From positions 62,001-126,000 of the forward strand of contig NZ_PHSN01000004.1 of the NCBI RefSeq assembly GCF_002871005.1: a stretch of 64,000 nucleotides of DNA. Direction: 5' to 3'. Below, piece by piece: positions 57,199 to 64,000 of this stretch. Under the pieces are notes generated by a model that saw nothing but the letters and a program-made list of their open reading frames with translations, did no database searches and had not been told where the DNA came from. This DNA is from Acidimangrovimonas sediminis. GTDB taxonomy: Bacteria; Pseudomonadota; Alphaproteobacteria; Rhodobacterales; Rhodobacteraceae. The stretch's first letter is position 1. Each line of letters begins with the position of its first letter. A program made the translations under genes and the position numbers.

Positions 57199-57633
57199 TC
57201 AGTCCGCCTTGGGGTCGGTGTCGGGCGTGCCTTCGCGGGCGGCACGGGCGCGGTCATCCATGAAGGCGTCGAATTCCTGCTTGTCCTTGGCATCGCGAAG
57301 GCGCTGAAGGAAGGCGTTGAAGGCCTCCTGTTCCTCCTCCAGCCGGCGCAGGGTGTCGGCCTTGTAGGCGTCGAAGGCGGTGTTGCCCGAGGAGGGCATG
57401 CCGTAGGGACCCCATTCCCGGCCCCAGCCGTGGCGACCGTGGCGGTGATGATGGCGGGCGTGGCGGCAGGAACCGGTGAACATGCGTTTGCTCCAGATCA
57501 TGTAGAAGAGAAGGGCAAGGCCCACGGGCCAGAAGAAGATGAAGCCAAGAACCATGGCGGCGATCCAGGCGGCCTTGCCGCGCGCGTCGAGCCAGTCCTG
57601 GGCCTGGCCGGGCCAGGCGGTGATGGCGGTCAT
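57199..57633 (-). CDS. DUF2852 family protein
   Basis: A 144-residue protein with one clear transmembrane helix (AAWIAAMVLGFIFFWPVGLALLF split across residues 20-42), a histidine-rich loop (HARHHHRHGRHGW) that may bind metal, and a C-terminal coiled coil (FDAYKADTLRRLEEEQEAFN, QRLRDAKDKQEFDAFMDDR). This layout fits DUF2852. GGAG lies about ten bases before the ATG. Two near-identical palindromes upstream suggest tight transcriptional control. The function is unknown. Confidence 0.82.
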   Translation of the reverse strand: MTAITAWPGQAQDWLDARGKAAWIAAMVLGFIFFWPVGLALLFYMIWSKRMFTGSCRHARHHHRHGRHGWGREWGPYGMPSSGNTAFDAYKADTLRRLEEEQEAFNAFLQRLRDAKDKQEFDAFMDDRARAAREGTPDTDPKAD

Positions 57634-57655
57634 GTGCGAACTCCGTCTCGGGGTT

Positions 57656-57676
57656 GATGTGAACTGCTTTCACATC
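57656..57676. promoter_or_regulatory. palindromic operator 1 upstream of DUF2852
   Basis: GATGTGAA-N5-TTCACATC is a perfect 8-bp inverted repeat 23 bases upstream of the DUF2852 start codon. Its core ATGTGAA-N5-TTCACAT is repeated exactly in operator 2. The position would block transcription or translation if bound. Confidence 0.6.
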
Positions 57677-57708
57677 CCCAAGATCGGGAGGGCCGGACGG
57701 TAAATCAA

Positions 57709-57737
57709 GGCCCATGTGAATGTTTTTCACATGGGCC
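57709..57737. promoter_or_regulatory. palindromic operator 2 upstream of DUF2852
   Basis: GGCCCATGTGAA-N5-TTCACATGGGCC is a perfect 12-bp inverted repeat sharing the core ATGTGAA-N5-TTCACAT with operator 1; the centres are 57 bases apart. It lies between the deacylase gene and DUF2852. It could also form an RNA hairpin after the deacylase gene, but no T-run follows. Confidence 0.6.
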
Positions 57738-57769
57738 CGGTTTCGTCGTTCAGGATCAGCGGCTTGCGC

Positions 57770-58240
57770 TCAGATGGTGAAGTCGGCGACCGGCGCGCCG
57801 GTCAACGCCTGCAACGCATCGGGACGGATCGAGAAGATGTGCCGCGGCGTGCCGGCCGCCGCCCACACAATGTCGAACGTCATGATCCGGGGGTCGAGAA
57901 AGGCCGTGACCGGTGTGAGATGGCCGACCGGCGAAACGCCCCCGATGGCGAATCCCGTCTCGGCCCGGATCAGATCGGCATCGGCCTTGCCCAGCGGTTC
58001 ACCCGCAAGGGCCGAGGCCTTGGCGTCGCTGACCCGGTTGCCGCCGGCGGTGAGGAACAGCTTGACGTGGCCCGAGGTCTCGCCGCGGAAGATGATCGAC
58101 TTGACGATCTGGTCGATCTCGCAGCCCGCGGCATCGGCGGCCTCCTGCGCGGTCCGGGTCGAGACCTCCATCTCGCGCAGGTCGTGCTCCACCCCCGCGG
58201 CTTCCAGCGCGGCCTTCACCCGCTTTAAGCTCTTGCTCAT
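57770..58240 (-). CDS. YbaK/prolyl-tRNA deacylase-like protein
   Basis: A 156-residue protein of the YbaK/ProX aminoacyl-tRNA editing fold, which removes wrongly attached amino acids in trans. QIVKSIIFRGETSG, with its conserved lysine, and AIGGVSPVGHLTPVTAFLDP match the family. AAGGAG precedes the ATG at 58240 by six bases. The exact tRNA substrate (Cys-tRNA-Pro or Ala-tRNA-Pro) is not visible. The gene is divergent from glnE. Confidence 0.88.
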   Translation of the reverse strand: MSKSLKRVKAALEAAGVEHDLREMEVSTRTAQEAADAAGCEIDQIVKSIIFRGETSGHVKLFLTAGGNRVSDAKASALAGEPLGKADADLIRAETGFAIGGVSPVGHLTPVTAFLDPRIMTFDIVWAAAGTPRHIFSIRPDALQALTGAPVADFTI

Positions 58241-58352
58241 CCCAGTCTCCTTCGTCTTGTGGGCGGGGCGGAGACTGCGGGGGCACAGGGGGAAAGGCAA
58301 GGCGGGAAAGGGGAGCGTGATCGGGGGGGCGTGCAGGGTGGCGAGGGCGGAT

Positions 58353-58387
58353 GCCCCCGGCGGGAGTATTTGGGCCAAGACGATGGA
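58353..58387. repeat. dispersed Rhodobacterales-type intergenic element
   Basis: GCCCCCGGCGGGAGTATTT followed by GGGCCAAGACGATGGA lies between the divergent deacylase and glnE genes. The first part resembles the elements at 62219-62325 and the left arm at 27498-27515. Here it is a single copy without an inverted partner. Confidence 0.5.
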
Positions 58388-58433
58388 GGAAGGCGAGATT
58401 GACCGGCCGGCGCGGCGCGGCCATCTTGGCGCC

Positions 58434-61238
58434 ATGAGTTTCGCATCCCGCCTGACCCGTTGCCCGATCGCCTTCGACGCCGCCGCAGGCGCAGAGGCGC
58501 GCGCGGCCTTTCCCGAGGTTCCGCCCGAACTGGGGGCGCTGATCGCGGGGACGGCGGGGTGCAGCCCCTATCTCAAGGGCCTTCTTGCGCGCGAACACGC
58601 GTGGATCGGCGCGGCCTTCGATGGCACGCCCGAAGCGGCGCTGGAGGGCGCTCTGGCGGGGTTGGAGGAGCTGCCGCTCGATCAACTCGGGGCCGGGCTG
58701 CGGCAAGCGAAGCGGCGGGTCGCACTCTTGGCGGCGCTGGCGGATCTGGGCGGGGTGTGGCGGCTGGAAGAGGTCACAGGCGCGCTGACCCGGCTGGCCG
58801 ACATGGCGGTCGACCTCTCGATCCGCCGACTGGTGGCCGACGAGATCCGGCGCGGCAAGATCCCCGGCGCAGGCCCCGACGACGCCGGGTCGGCGGCGGG
58901 AATGGTGGCGCTGGCGATGGGCAAGATGGGCGCGGGGGAGCTCAATTATTCCTCCGACATCGACCTGATCTGCCTTTACGACGAGACGCGGTTCGAGGAT
59001 GCCACCGCGGCGCAGGAGGCGCGCATGGCCTTCGTGCGGGCGACGCGGAAGATGGCGGCGCTTTTGTCGGACCTGACGCCCGAGGGCTATGTCTTTCGCA
59101 CCGACCTGCGGCTGCGCCCCGACGCCTCGGTCACACCGGTCTGCCTGTCGATGGCCGCGGCCGAGAGCTATTACGAAAGCGTCGGCCGGACGTGGGAACG
59201 CGCGGCCTATATCAAGGCCCGGCCCTGTGGCGGCGATCTGGAGGCGGGCGCGCGGTTCCTGCGCACGCTGACCCCCTTCGTCTGGCGCAAGCACCTCGAC
59301 TTCGCGGCGATCCAGGACGCGCATGACATGCGGCTGAGGATCCGCGAGCACAAGGGGTTGGCCGGTCCGATCACGCTGGAGGGGCACAACATGAAGCTCG
59401 GCCGTGGCGGGATTCGCGAGATCGAGTTCTTCACCCAGACCCGGCAGATCATCGCAGGCGGCCGCGATCCCGCGCTGCGCGTGAAGAAAACCGTGCAAGG
59501 GCTTGAAAGATTGACGGAAACCGGGTGGGTGCCGGGCGAGGTGACGGCTGAACTCATCGACCATTACCGCGCCCACCGCGAGGTGGAGCATCGCATCCAG
59601 ATGGTGCAGGACGCCCAGAGCCACACCCTGCCCACGACGCCCGAGGGGATCGAGCGCATCGCCCGGATGTGCGGTGAGGGCGACACCGCCGCCTTCCGTG
59701 CCACCTTGCTCGACCGGCTGAACCGGGTCGATGCCCTGACCGAGGGGTTCTTTGCCCCCGACGAACATCCCGGTGGCACCGGCGCGCAGGCGCCCGACGA
59801 CCCCGAGACCCGCAGGATCACCGATGGCTGGAGCAATTACCCGGCGCTTCGGACCGACCGGGCTGTGCAGATCTTCCGCCGCCTGCGCCCGGTGATCCTT
59901 GGCCGGATGCAGCGCGCCGCCAACCCCGGCGAGGCGCTTCGTGCCTTCGACGGCTTCCTTTCGGGGCTGCCCGCCGGGGTGCAGCTGTTCTCGCTGTTCG
60001 AGGCCAACCCCACCCTGATCGACCTGATCGTCGACATCTGCGCCACCGTCCCGCAGCTGGCAGTCTACCTCAGTCGCAACGCCGCCGTCCTTGACGCCGT
60101 GCTGGGCGGCAGCTTCTTCGCGCCCTGGCCCGGGACGGCCGCCCTGCGCGCCGAATTCGAACGGGCGTTCAGCCGGGCACCGGATTACGAACGCACGCTC
60201 GATACCGCGCGCAGACTGGCGAAGGAATGGCACTTCCGCATCGGCGTGCATCACCTGCGCGGGCTGATCGACGCCTTCGAGGCGGGCAAGCAATATGCCG
60301 ACCTTGCCGAGGCGGTGGTCGCCGCCCTGTGGCAACCCTGCGTCGACGATTTCGCCACCCGCCACGGCCCGCCGCCGGGACGGGGCGCGGCGGTCCTGGG
60401 GATGGGCAGCCTCGGCGCCGGGCGGCTGAATGCGACCTCCGACCTCGACCTGATCGTGATCTACGATGCCGAGGGGGCCGAGGCCTCGGACGGCCCGCGG
60501 CCGCTGACCGTGCGGCCCTATTATGCGCGGCTGACCCAGGCGCTGGTGACGGCGCTGACGGCGCCGATGGCCGAGGGGCGGCTTTACGAGGTCGACATGC
60601 GGCTGCGCCCCTCGGGGCGGCAGGGGCCGGTCGCGACCTCCTGGGCCGCCTTCCGGGGCTACCAGCAGGACGAGGCCTGGACCTGGGAACACCTCGCCCT
60701 GACCCGCGCGCGGCAGGTGGCGGGGGATCCCGGCCTCGGGTCGGATATCGAGTCGTTCCGGCGCCGGCTGCTGCGCGACAAGGGCGCGGGGGCGGGCGTG
60801 CGCCACGACGTGGCCGAGATGCGCGCACGGCTTCGGGCGGCCAAGCCCGGGCAGGGCGCGTGGGAGGCCAAGCTGGGCCCCGGGCGGATGATGGAGGTGG
60901 AGCTTGCGGCCGAGACGCTCGCGCTGATCGCCGGCACGCCCGCGCGCCGGGTGGAACAGCAGATCGCCGCGGGCCGTCGCGCGGGGACGATCGGGCCGGA
61001 GGCGGAGGCCGCGCTGATCTCGGCCTACCGTCTGTGCTGGCGCCTGACCGCGGTGCACCGGCTGCTGACGGACCGGCCGCTCGACCCCGAAAGCCTGGGC
61101 GAGGGCGCGCGCGCCTTCCTACTGCGCGAAACCGATGCCACGTCGCTTCCCGACCTGTCGGCGGCGCTTGCAGACCGGACGAAGGCCGCAGCCGATGTCA
61201 TCACGGAGCTGTTGCCCGAGACGGACAGGACGCAATGA
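58434..61238 (+). CDS. glnE: bifunctional glutamine synthetase adenylyltransferase/deadenylylase
   Basis: A 934-residue enzyme that switches glutamine synthetase off by adenylylation and on by deadenylylation, in response to PII and glutamine. Both nucleotidyltransferase motifs are present: GKMGAGELNYSSDIDL (163-178, the adenylyl-removing half) and GSLGAGRLNATSDLDL (around 657-673, the adenylylating half), each with a metal-binding DxD. The length matches the family. The start at 58434 has no clear ribosome site. The small gene at 61246 follows directly. Confidence 0.95.
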   Translation: MSFASRLTRCPIAFDAAAGAEARAAFPEVPPELGALIAGTAGCSPYLKGLLAREHAWIGAAFDGTPEAALEGALAGLEELPLDQLGAGLRQAKRRVALLAALADLGGVWRLEEVTGALTRLADMAVDLSIRRLVADEIRRGKIPGAGPDDAGSAAGMVALAMGKMGAGELNYSSDIDLICLYDETRFEDATAAQEARMAFVRATRKMAALLSDLTPEGYVFRTDLRLRPDASVTPVCLSMAAAESYYESVGRTWERAAYIKARPCGGDLEAGARFLRTLTPFVWRKHLDFAAIQDAHDMRLRIREHKGLAGPITLEGHNMKLGRGGIREIEFFTQTRQIIAGGRDPALRVKKTVQGLERLTETGWVPGEVTAELIDHYRAHREVEHRIQMVQDAQSHTLPTTPEGIERIARMCGEGDTAAFRATLLDRLNRVDALTEGFFAPDEHPGGTGAQAPDDPETRRITDGWSNYPALRTDRAVQIFRRLRPVILGRMQRAANPGEALRAFDGFLSGLPAGVQLFSLFEANPTLIDLIVDICATVPQLAVYLSRNAAVLDAVLGGSFFAPWPGTAALRAEFERAFSRAPDYERTLDTARRLAKEWHFRIGVHHLRGLIDAFEAGKQYADLAEAVVAALWQPCVDDFATRHGPPPGRGAAVLGMGSLGAGRLNATSDLDLIVIYDAEGAEASDGPRPLTVRPYYARLTQALVTALTAPMAEGRLYEVDMRLRPSGRQGPVATSWAAFRGYQQDEAWTWEHLALTRARQVAGDPGLGSDIESFRRRLLRDKGAGAGVRHDVAEMRARLRAAKPGQGAWEAKLGPGRMMEVELAAETLALIAGTPARRVEQQIAAGRRAGTIGPEAEAALISAYRLCWRLTAVHRLLTDRPLDPESLGEGARAFLLRETDATSLPDLSAALADRTKAAADVITELLPETDRTQ

Positions 61239-61245
61239 GGACGGG

Positions 61246-61536
61246 ATGGGACGGCGGATGATCGGACAGGAGGTGGCGGATCCCAAGGGCCTGGTCCGCG
61301 AAAGTTACCGGATCGAGGGGATCACGGCGCCCGAATGCCGGTCGATCTTCATCGACTGGGCGCTCAGCCTCGCCCCGGGGGTCGACCCGCGCGAGGCGAT
61401 GCGCGTGCTGATCGCGAGCTATGCGCTGGACACCCCCGACCACCCGATGAGCCGCGTGCTGAGCGAAGGGCTGACCGAAGCCCCGGCGCCGCGCCGCCGG
61501 GGCGGGCGCGCGGGGCGGCTCGGCCCTCAGGCCTGA
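61246..61536 (+). CDS. small conserved-looking protein downstream of glnE
   Basis: 96 residues with no recognised family. It reads as an alpha-helical core (APECRSIFIDWALSLAPG, DPREAMRVLIASYALDT) and a basic arginine/glycine-rich tail. GAGG lies five bases before the ATG, and it begins seven bases after the glnE stop, so it is probably coupled to glnE. Its end overlaps the convergent eda gene by 10 bases. A role with GlnE is inferred from position only. Confidence 0.6.
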   Translation: MGRRMIGQEVADPKGLVRESYRIEGITAPECRSIFIDWALSLAPGVDPREAMRVLIASYALDTPDHPMSRVLSEGLTEAPAPRRRGGRAGRLGPQA

Positions 61537-62168
61537 AGCGCGGCGGCGGTCCTGGCAAGAGCGGTGATGCCCTCCCAATCGCCCTTTTCCATCAGGTCCT
61601 TCGGCGCGACCCACGAACCGCCGACGCAAAGCACGTTCGCAAGCGACAGGTAGTCCCCGGCATTGGCCGGGCTGACCCCGCCGGTCGGGCAGAAGCTGAC
61701 CTGCGGGATTGGCGACCCGAGCGCCTTCAGCGCCTTCGCGCCGCCCGCCACCTCGGCCGGAAAGAACTTCTGCACGGTATAGCCGCGCTCGAGCAGCGCC
61801 ATCACCTCCGACGCCGTGGCGGCCCCGGGCAGAAGCGGAAGGTCCGCCGCCTCGCAGGCGTCGAGGATCCGGTCGGTCGCGCCGGGCGAGACGCCGAATT
61901 TCGCGCCCGCCGTCACCGCCGCCGTCACGTCGGCGGGCGTCAACAGGGTGCCCGCGCCGACGATGCCGCCCTCGACCCCGGCCATCTCGGCGATCGCCTC
62001 CAGCGCGCAGGGGGTGCGAAGCGTCACCTCAAGCGCCGGAAGACCGCCGGCGACCAGCGCCTCGGCCAGCGGACGGGCATGGGCGATCTCGTCGATCACC
62101 AGCACGGGGATCACCGGCGCGCGGCGGCAAAGCTCGGCGGCGGCGCGGGAGGCGTCTTGCGGGGTCAT
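61527..62168 (-). CDS. eda: 2-dehydro-3-deoxy-phosphogluconate aldolase
   Basis: A 213-residue class I aldolase that cleaves KDPG to pyruvate and glyceraldehyde-3-phosphate in the Entner-Doudoroff pathway. [20 protein letters not shown] (catalytic Glu), VGAGTLLT and the Schiff-base lysine region [10 protein letters not shown] are visible, as is SFCPTGGV. The start at 62168 follows GAAAGG. It is downstream of edd in the same direction, with a 190-base spacer containing inverted repeats. Confidence 0.95.
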   Translation of the reverse strand: MTPQDASRAAAELCRRAPVIPVLVIDEIAHARPLAEALVAGGLPALEVTLRTPCALEAIAEMAGVEGGIVGAGTLLTPADVTAAVTAGAKFGVSPGATDRILDACEAADLPLLPGAATASEVMALLERGYTVQKFFPAEVAGGAKALKALGSPIPQVSFCPTGGVSPANAGDYLSLANVLCVGGSWVAPKDLMEKGDWEGITALARTAAALQA

Positions 62169-62218
62169 GTGGGGCCTTTCGTTATTCGGTCGTTCGGGCG
62201 CTGGGGCAGGTGTCGGAT

Positions 62219-62325
62219 GCCTTCGGCGAGAGTATTTCTGCAAAGATGAAGTGCCGTCACAATAAGCCGGCGAGCGCGGCTGCGCGATGCCTTTTCATCC
62301 TGGTCCGAATACTCTCGCCGAAGGC
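62219..62325. repeat. inverted pair of intergenic elements between edd and eda
   Basis: GCCTTCGGCGAGAGTAT at 62219-62235 is repeated as its exact complement at 62309-62325, 73 bases apart. The left copy continues TTTCTGCAAAGATGAA. The pair could fold into a long hairpin in the edd-eda transcript. The core resembles the elements at 27498 and 58353. Confidence 0.7.
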
Positions 62326-62358
62326 GGCATACCATCAGCGCCGGGTCCGGCGCCAGTG

Positions 62359-64000
62359 TCAGACGACGACGCCGGCGCCCTCGGTCGCGGGGCCGACATT
62401 GGCGCGGAAGTTTTCGAACAGCTCGCGGCCGAGACCCGTGTGGTACCCGGACAGATCCGCCGTTACCGGTGCGCGACTGTCGAAATCCGCCTCGAGCACG
62501 GCGAGGGTGCCGGCGGTCGCGTCGACCCGCACCCGGTCGCCGTCGCGCAGACGGGCGATCGGGCCGCCCGTCGCGGCCTCGGGCGAGACGTGGATCGCTG
62601 CGGGCACCTTGCCAGACGCGCCAGACATCCGCCCGTCGGTCACGAGCGCCACCTGCAGCCCGCGGTCGAGCAGCACGGCCAGCAGCGGGGTGAGCGAGTG
62701 AAGTTCAGGCATGCCATTGGCGCGCGGCCCCTGGAAGCGGACGACGACGACGGTGTCTTCGGTGAATTCACCGGCCTGGAAGGCTGTCTTCACCTCGGCC
62801 TGGTCGTGGAAGACGCGCGCCTTCGCCTCGACCACGTGGTGATCCTTCGATACGGCCGAGACCTTCATGACGCCGCGCCCGAGGTTTCCGGAAAGCTGCT
62901 TGAGTCCGCCCTCGGGCTGGAACGGATCCGACGCCGGGCGCAGGATCTTGTCGTTCAGGCTTTGCCCCGGCCCGGCGTGCCAGGCGAGGGAGCCCCCCTC
63001 GAGCCTGGGTTCCTGAGTGTAGAGCGACAGCCCGTCGCCCGCGACGGTCTTGGTGTCGGGGTGCAGCAGGCCCGCGTCGAGCAGGTCGCCGATCATGTAG
63101 GCAAGGCCCCCGGCCGCGTGGAAATGGTTCACGTCGGCAAGGCCGTTCGGGTAGACCTTGGCCATCAGCGGCGTGGCGGCCGAGATCTCGGCGAAATCCT
63201 CGATGTCGAGGAGGACGCCCGCAGCGCGCGCCATGGCGGGCAGGTGGATCACCAGGTTCGTCGATCCGCCCGTCGCCATCAGGCCCACGATGCCGTTCAC
63301 GAACGCCCGTTCGTCAAGCACCTCGGACGCCGGGGTGTAATCGTTCCCGAGCGCGGTGATCGCCGCCGCGCGTTCGGTCCCAGCGACGGTGAGCGCGTCG
63401 CGCAGGGGGGTGCCCGGGTTGACGAAGCTTGCGCCTGGCAGGTGCAGGCCCATGAATTCCATCAGCATCTGGTTGGTGTTCGCCGTGCCGTAGAAGGTGC
63501 AGGTGCCCGGCCCGTGGTAGGAGGCCATCTCGGCCTCCATCAGTTCCTTGCGGCTGATCTCTCCGGCGGCGAAGCGTTGGCGGACCTTGGATTTCTCGTC
63601 GTTGGGCAGGCCGGAAGTCATCGGGCCCGCCGGCAGGAAGACCGCCGGAATATGGCCAAAGGTGGCCGCCGCGATGACGAGACCCGGCACGATCTTGTCG
63701 CAGACCCCGAGGTAGAGCGCCGCGTCGAAGGTGTTGTGGCTGAGCGCAACCCCCGCCGCCAGCGCGATCACGTCGCGGGAGAACAGCGACAGCTCCATCC
63801 CCGGCTGGCCCTGTGTTACGCCATCGCACATCGCGGGCACCCCGCCTGCGACCTGCGCCGTGGCACCGGCCTTTCGGGCGGCCTCACGGATCAGCGTGGG
63901 GTAGGTCTCGAACGGCTGGTGGGCCGAGAGCATGTCATTGTAGGCGGTGACAATGCCGATGTTGGGGGCGCGGCCCTCGGCCAGCGCGGCCTTGTCGTCG
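62359..64000 (-). CDS. edd: phosphogluconate dehydratase (5' end outside window)
   Basis: The C-terminal 546 residues are visible; the N-terminus lies beyond position 64000. The frame is open to the window edge, reading [20 protein letters not shown]. This IlvD/Edd-family Fe-S dehydratase turns 6-phosphogluconate into [23 protein letters not shown] and [20 protein letters not shown] carry conserved cluster-binding and active-site residues, and SVDGRMSG-type [16 protein letters not shown] is near the C-terminus. It forms an operon with eda. Confidence 0.94.
   Translation of the reverse strand, partial: DDKAALAEGRAPNIGIVTAYNDMLSAHQPFETYPTLIREAARKAGATAQVAGGVPAMCDGVTQGQPGMELSLFSRDVIALAAGVALSHNTFDAALYLGVCDKIVPGLVIAAATFGHIPAVFLPAGPMTSGLPNDEKSKVRQRFAAGEISRKELMEAEMASYHGPGTCTFYGTANTNQMLMEFMGLHLPGASFVNPGTPLRDALTVAGTERAAAITALGNDYTPASEVLDERAFVNGIVGLMATGGSTNLVIHLPAMARAAGVLLDIEDFAEISAATPLMAKVYPNGLADVNHFHAAGGLAYMIGDLLDAGLLHPDTKTVAGDGLSLYTQEPRLEGGSLAWHAGPGQSLNDKILRPASDPFQPEGGLKQLSGNLGRGVMKVSAVSKDHHVVEAKARVFHDQAEVKTAFQAGEFTEDTVVVVRFQGPRANGMPELHSLTPLLAVLLDRGLQVALVTDGRMSGASGKVPAAIHVSPEAATGGPIARLRDGDRVRVDATAGTLAVLEADFDSRAPVTADLSGYHTGLGRELFENFRANVGPATEGAGVVV

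Noticed and set aside
57999-61058. 1019-codon open frame opposite glnE
   Set aside because: Antisense shadow of glnE. The GlnE motifs on the plus strand are complete.
1-64000. CRISPR arrays, complete insertion sequences and replication origins
   Set aside because: No regularly spaced direct repeats, full-length transposase gene or origin-type repeat cluster was seen. The only transposase-like sequence is the HTH fused to the GntR regulator.

Overview
The window is GC-rich DNA with densely packed genes, typical of an alphaproteobacterium of the order Rhodobacterales (Rhodobacteraceae/Paracoccaceae). The evidence is a 14-gene nuo operon interrupted by the small extra genes known from Rhodobacter, a long L21 protein with a C-terminal helix-hairpin-helix (HhH) domain, DUF5337 and DUF2852 genes, an edd-eda pair and many ATGA/GTGA gene overlaps. 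The genus cannot be fixed from the sequence.

Region 1 (1-4.4 kb, minus strand) is assimilatory nitrite reduction: uroporphyrinogen-III methyltransferase for siroheme (cobA), a leader RNA with two hexaloop hairpins matching the ANTAR/NasT target, NADH-nitrite reductase nirB, its Rieske-type small subunit nirD, and the start of a formate/nitrite transporter. Region 2 (4.8-9.9 kb) is a catabolic island: an MFS transporter, a regulator fusing a transposase-type HTH to GntR-FCD, a PuuE-like deacetylase/allantoinase, an Asp/Glu/hydantoin racemase-family protein that lacks its second catalytic cysteine, and a LysR regulator. A second LysR gene follows. Region 3 (11.8-13.8 kb) is AT-richer, holds one sulfotransferase-like gene and ends at tRNA-Ser(CGA). 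It looks like the remnant of an island.

Region 4 (14.3-23.1 kb) is mostly housekeeping: a DUF2059 protein, rplU-rpmA, an acetyltransferase, the glmU-glmS-alkD operon (UDP-GlcNAc synthesis plus an alkylation-repair protein), a gph-like phosphatase and a DegT-type aminotransferase. Region 5 (23.3-32 kb) is the leucine/isovalerate (liu) pathway: ivd, mccB, mccA, a GST, mvaB and a methylglutaconyl-CoA hydratase. An LprI-like gene and a divergent ompW with an FNR-type site lie inside it.

Region 6 (32.3-55 kb) is one long transcription unit: nuoABCDEFGHIJKLMN with eight additional small genes, then birA, coaX, rnj and a second sulfotransferase-like gene. The additional genes are two coupled ORFs of unknown function, an HhH membrane protein, DUF5337, a lipoprotein, a cysteine-rich exported protein and two cysteine-free carboxymuconolactone decarboxylase-like proteins. 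NuoE and the HhH membrane protein carry nearly the same C-terminal HhH domain, and L21 has a related one. Region 7 (54.9-64 kb) holds rhlE, an RDD protein, DUF2852 with two near-identical operator-like palindromes, a YbaK-type deacylase, glnE, a small conserved protein and the Entner-Doudoroff genes eda and edd (edd runs off the window).

The least explained signals are the HhH domain shared by the ribosome and complex I, the HTH-GntR fusion with its neighbouring one-cysteine racemase homologue, the paired ATGTGAA-N5-TTCACAT sites, and the palindromic intergenic elements.
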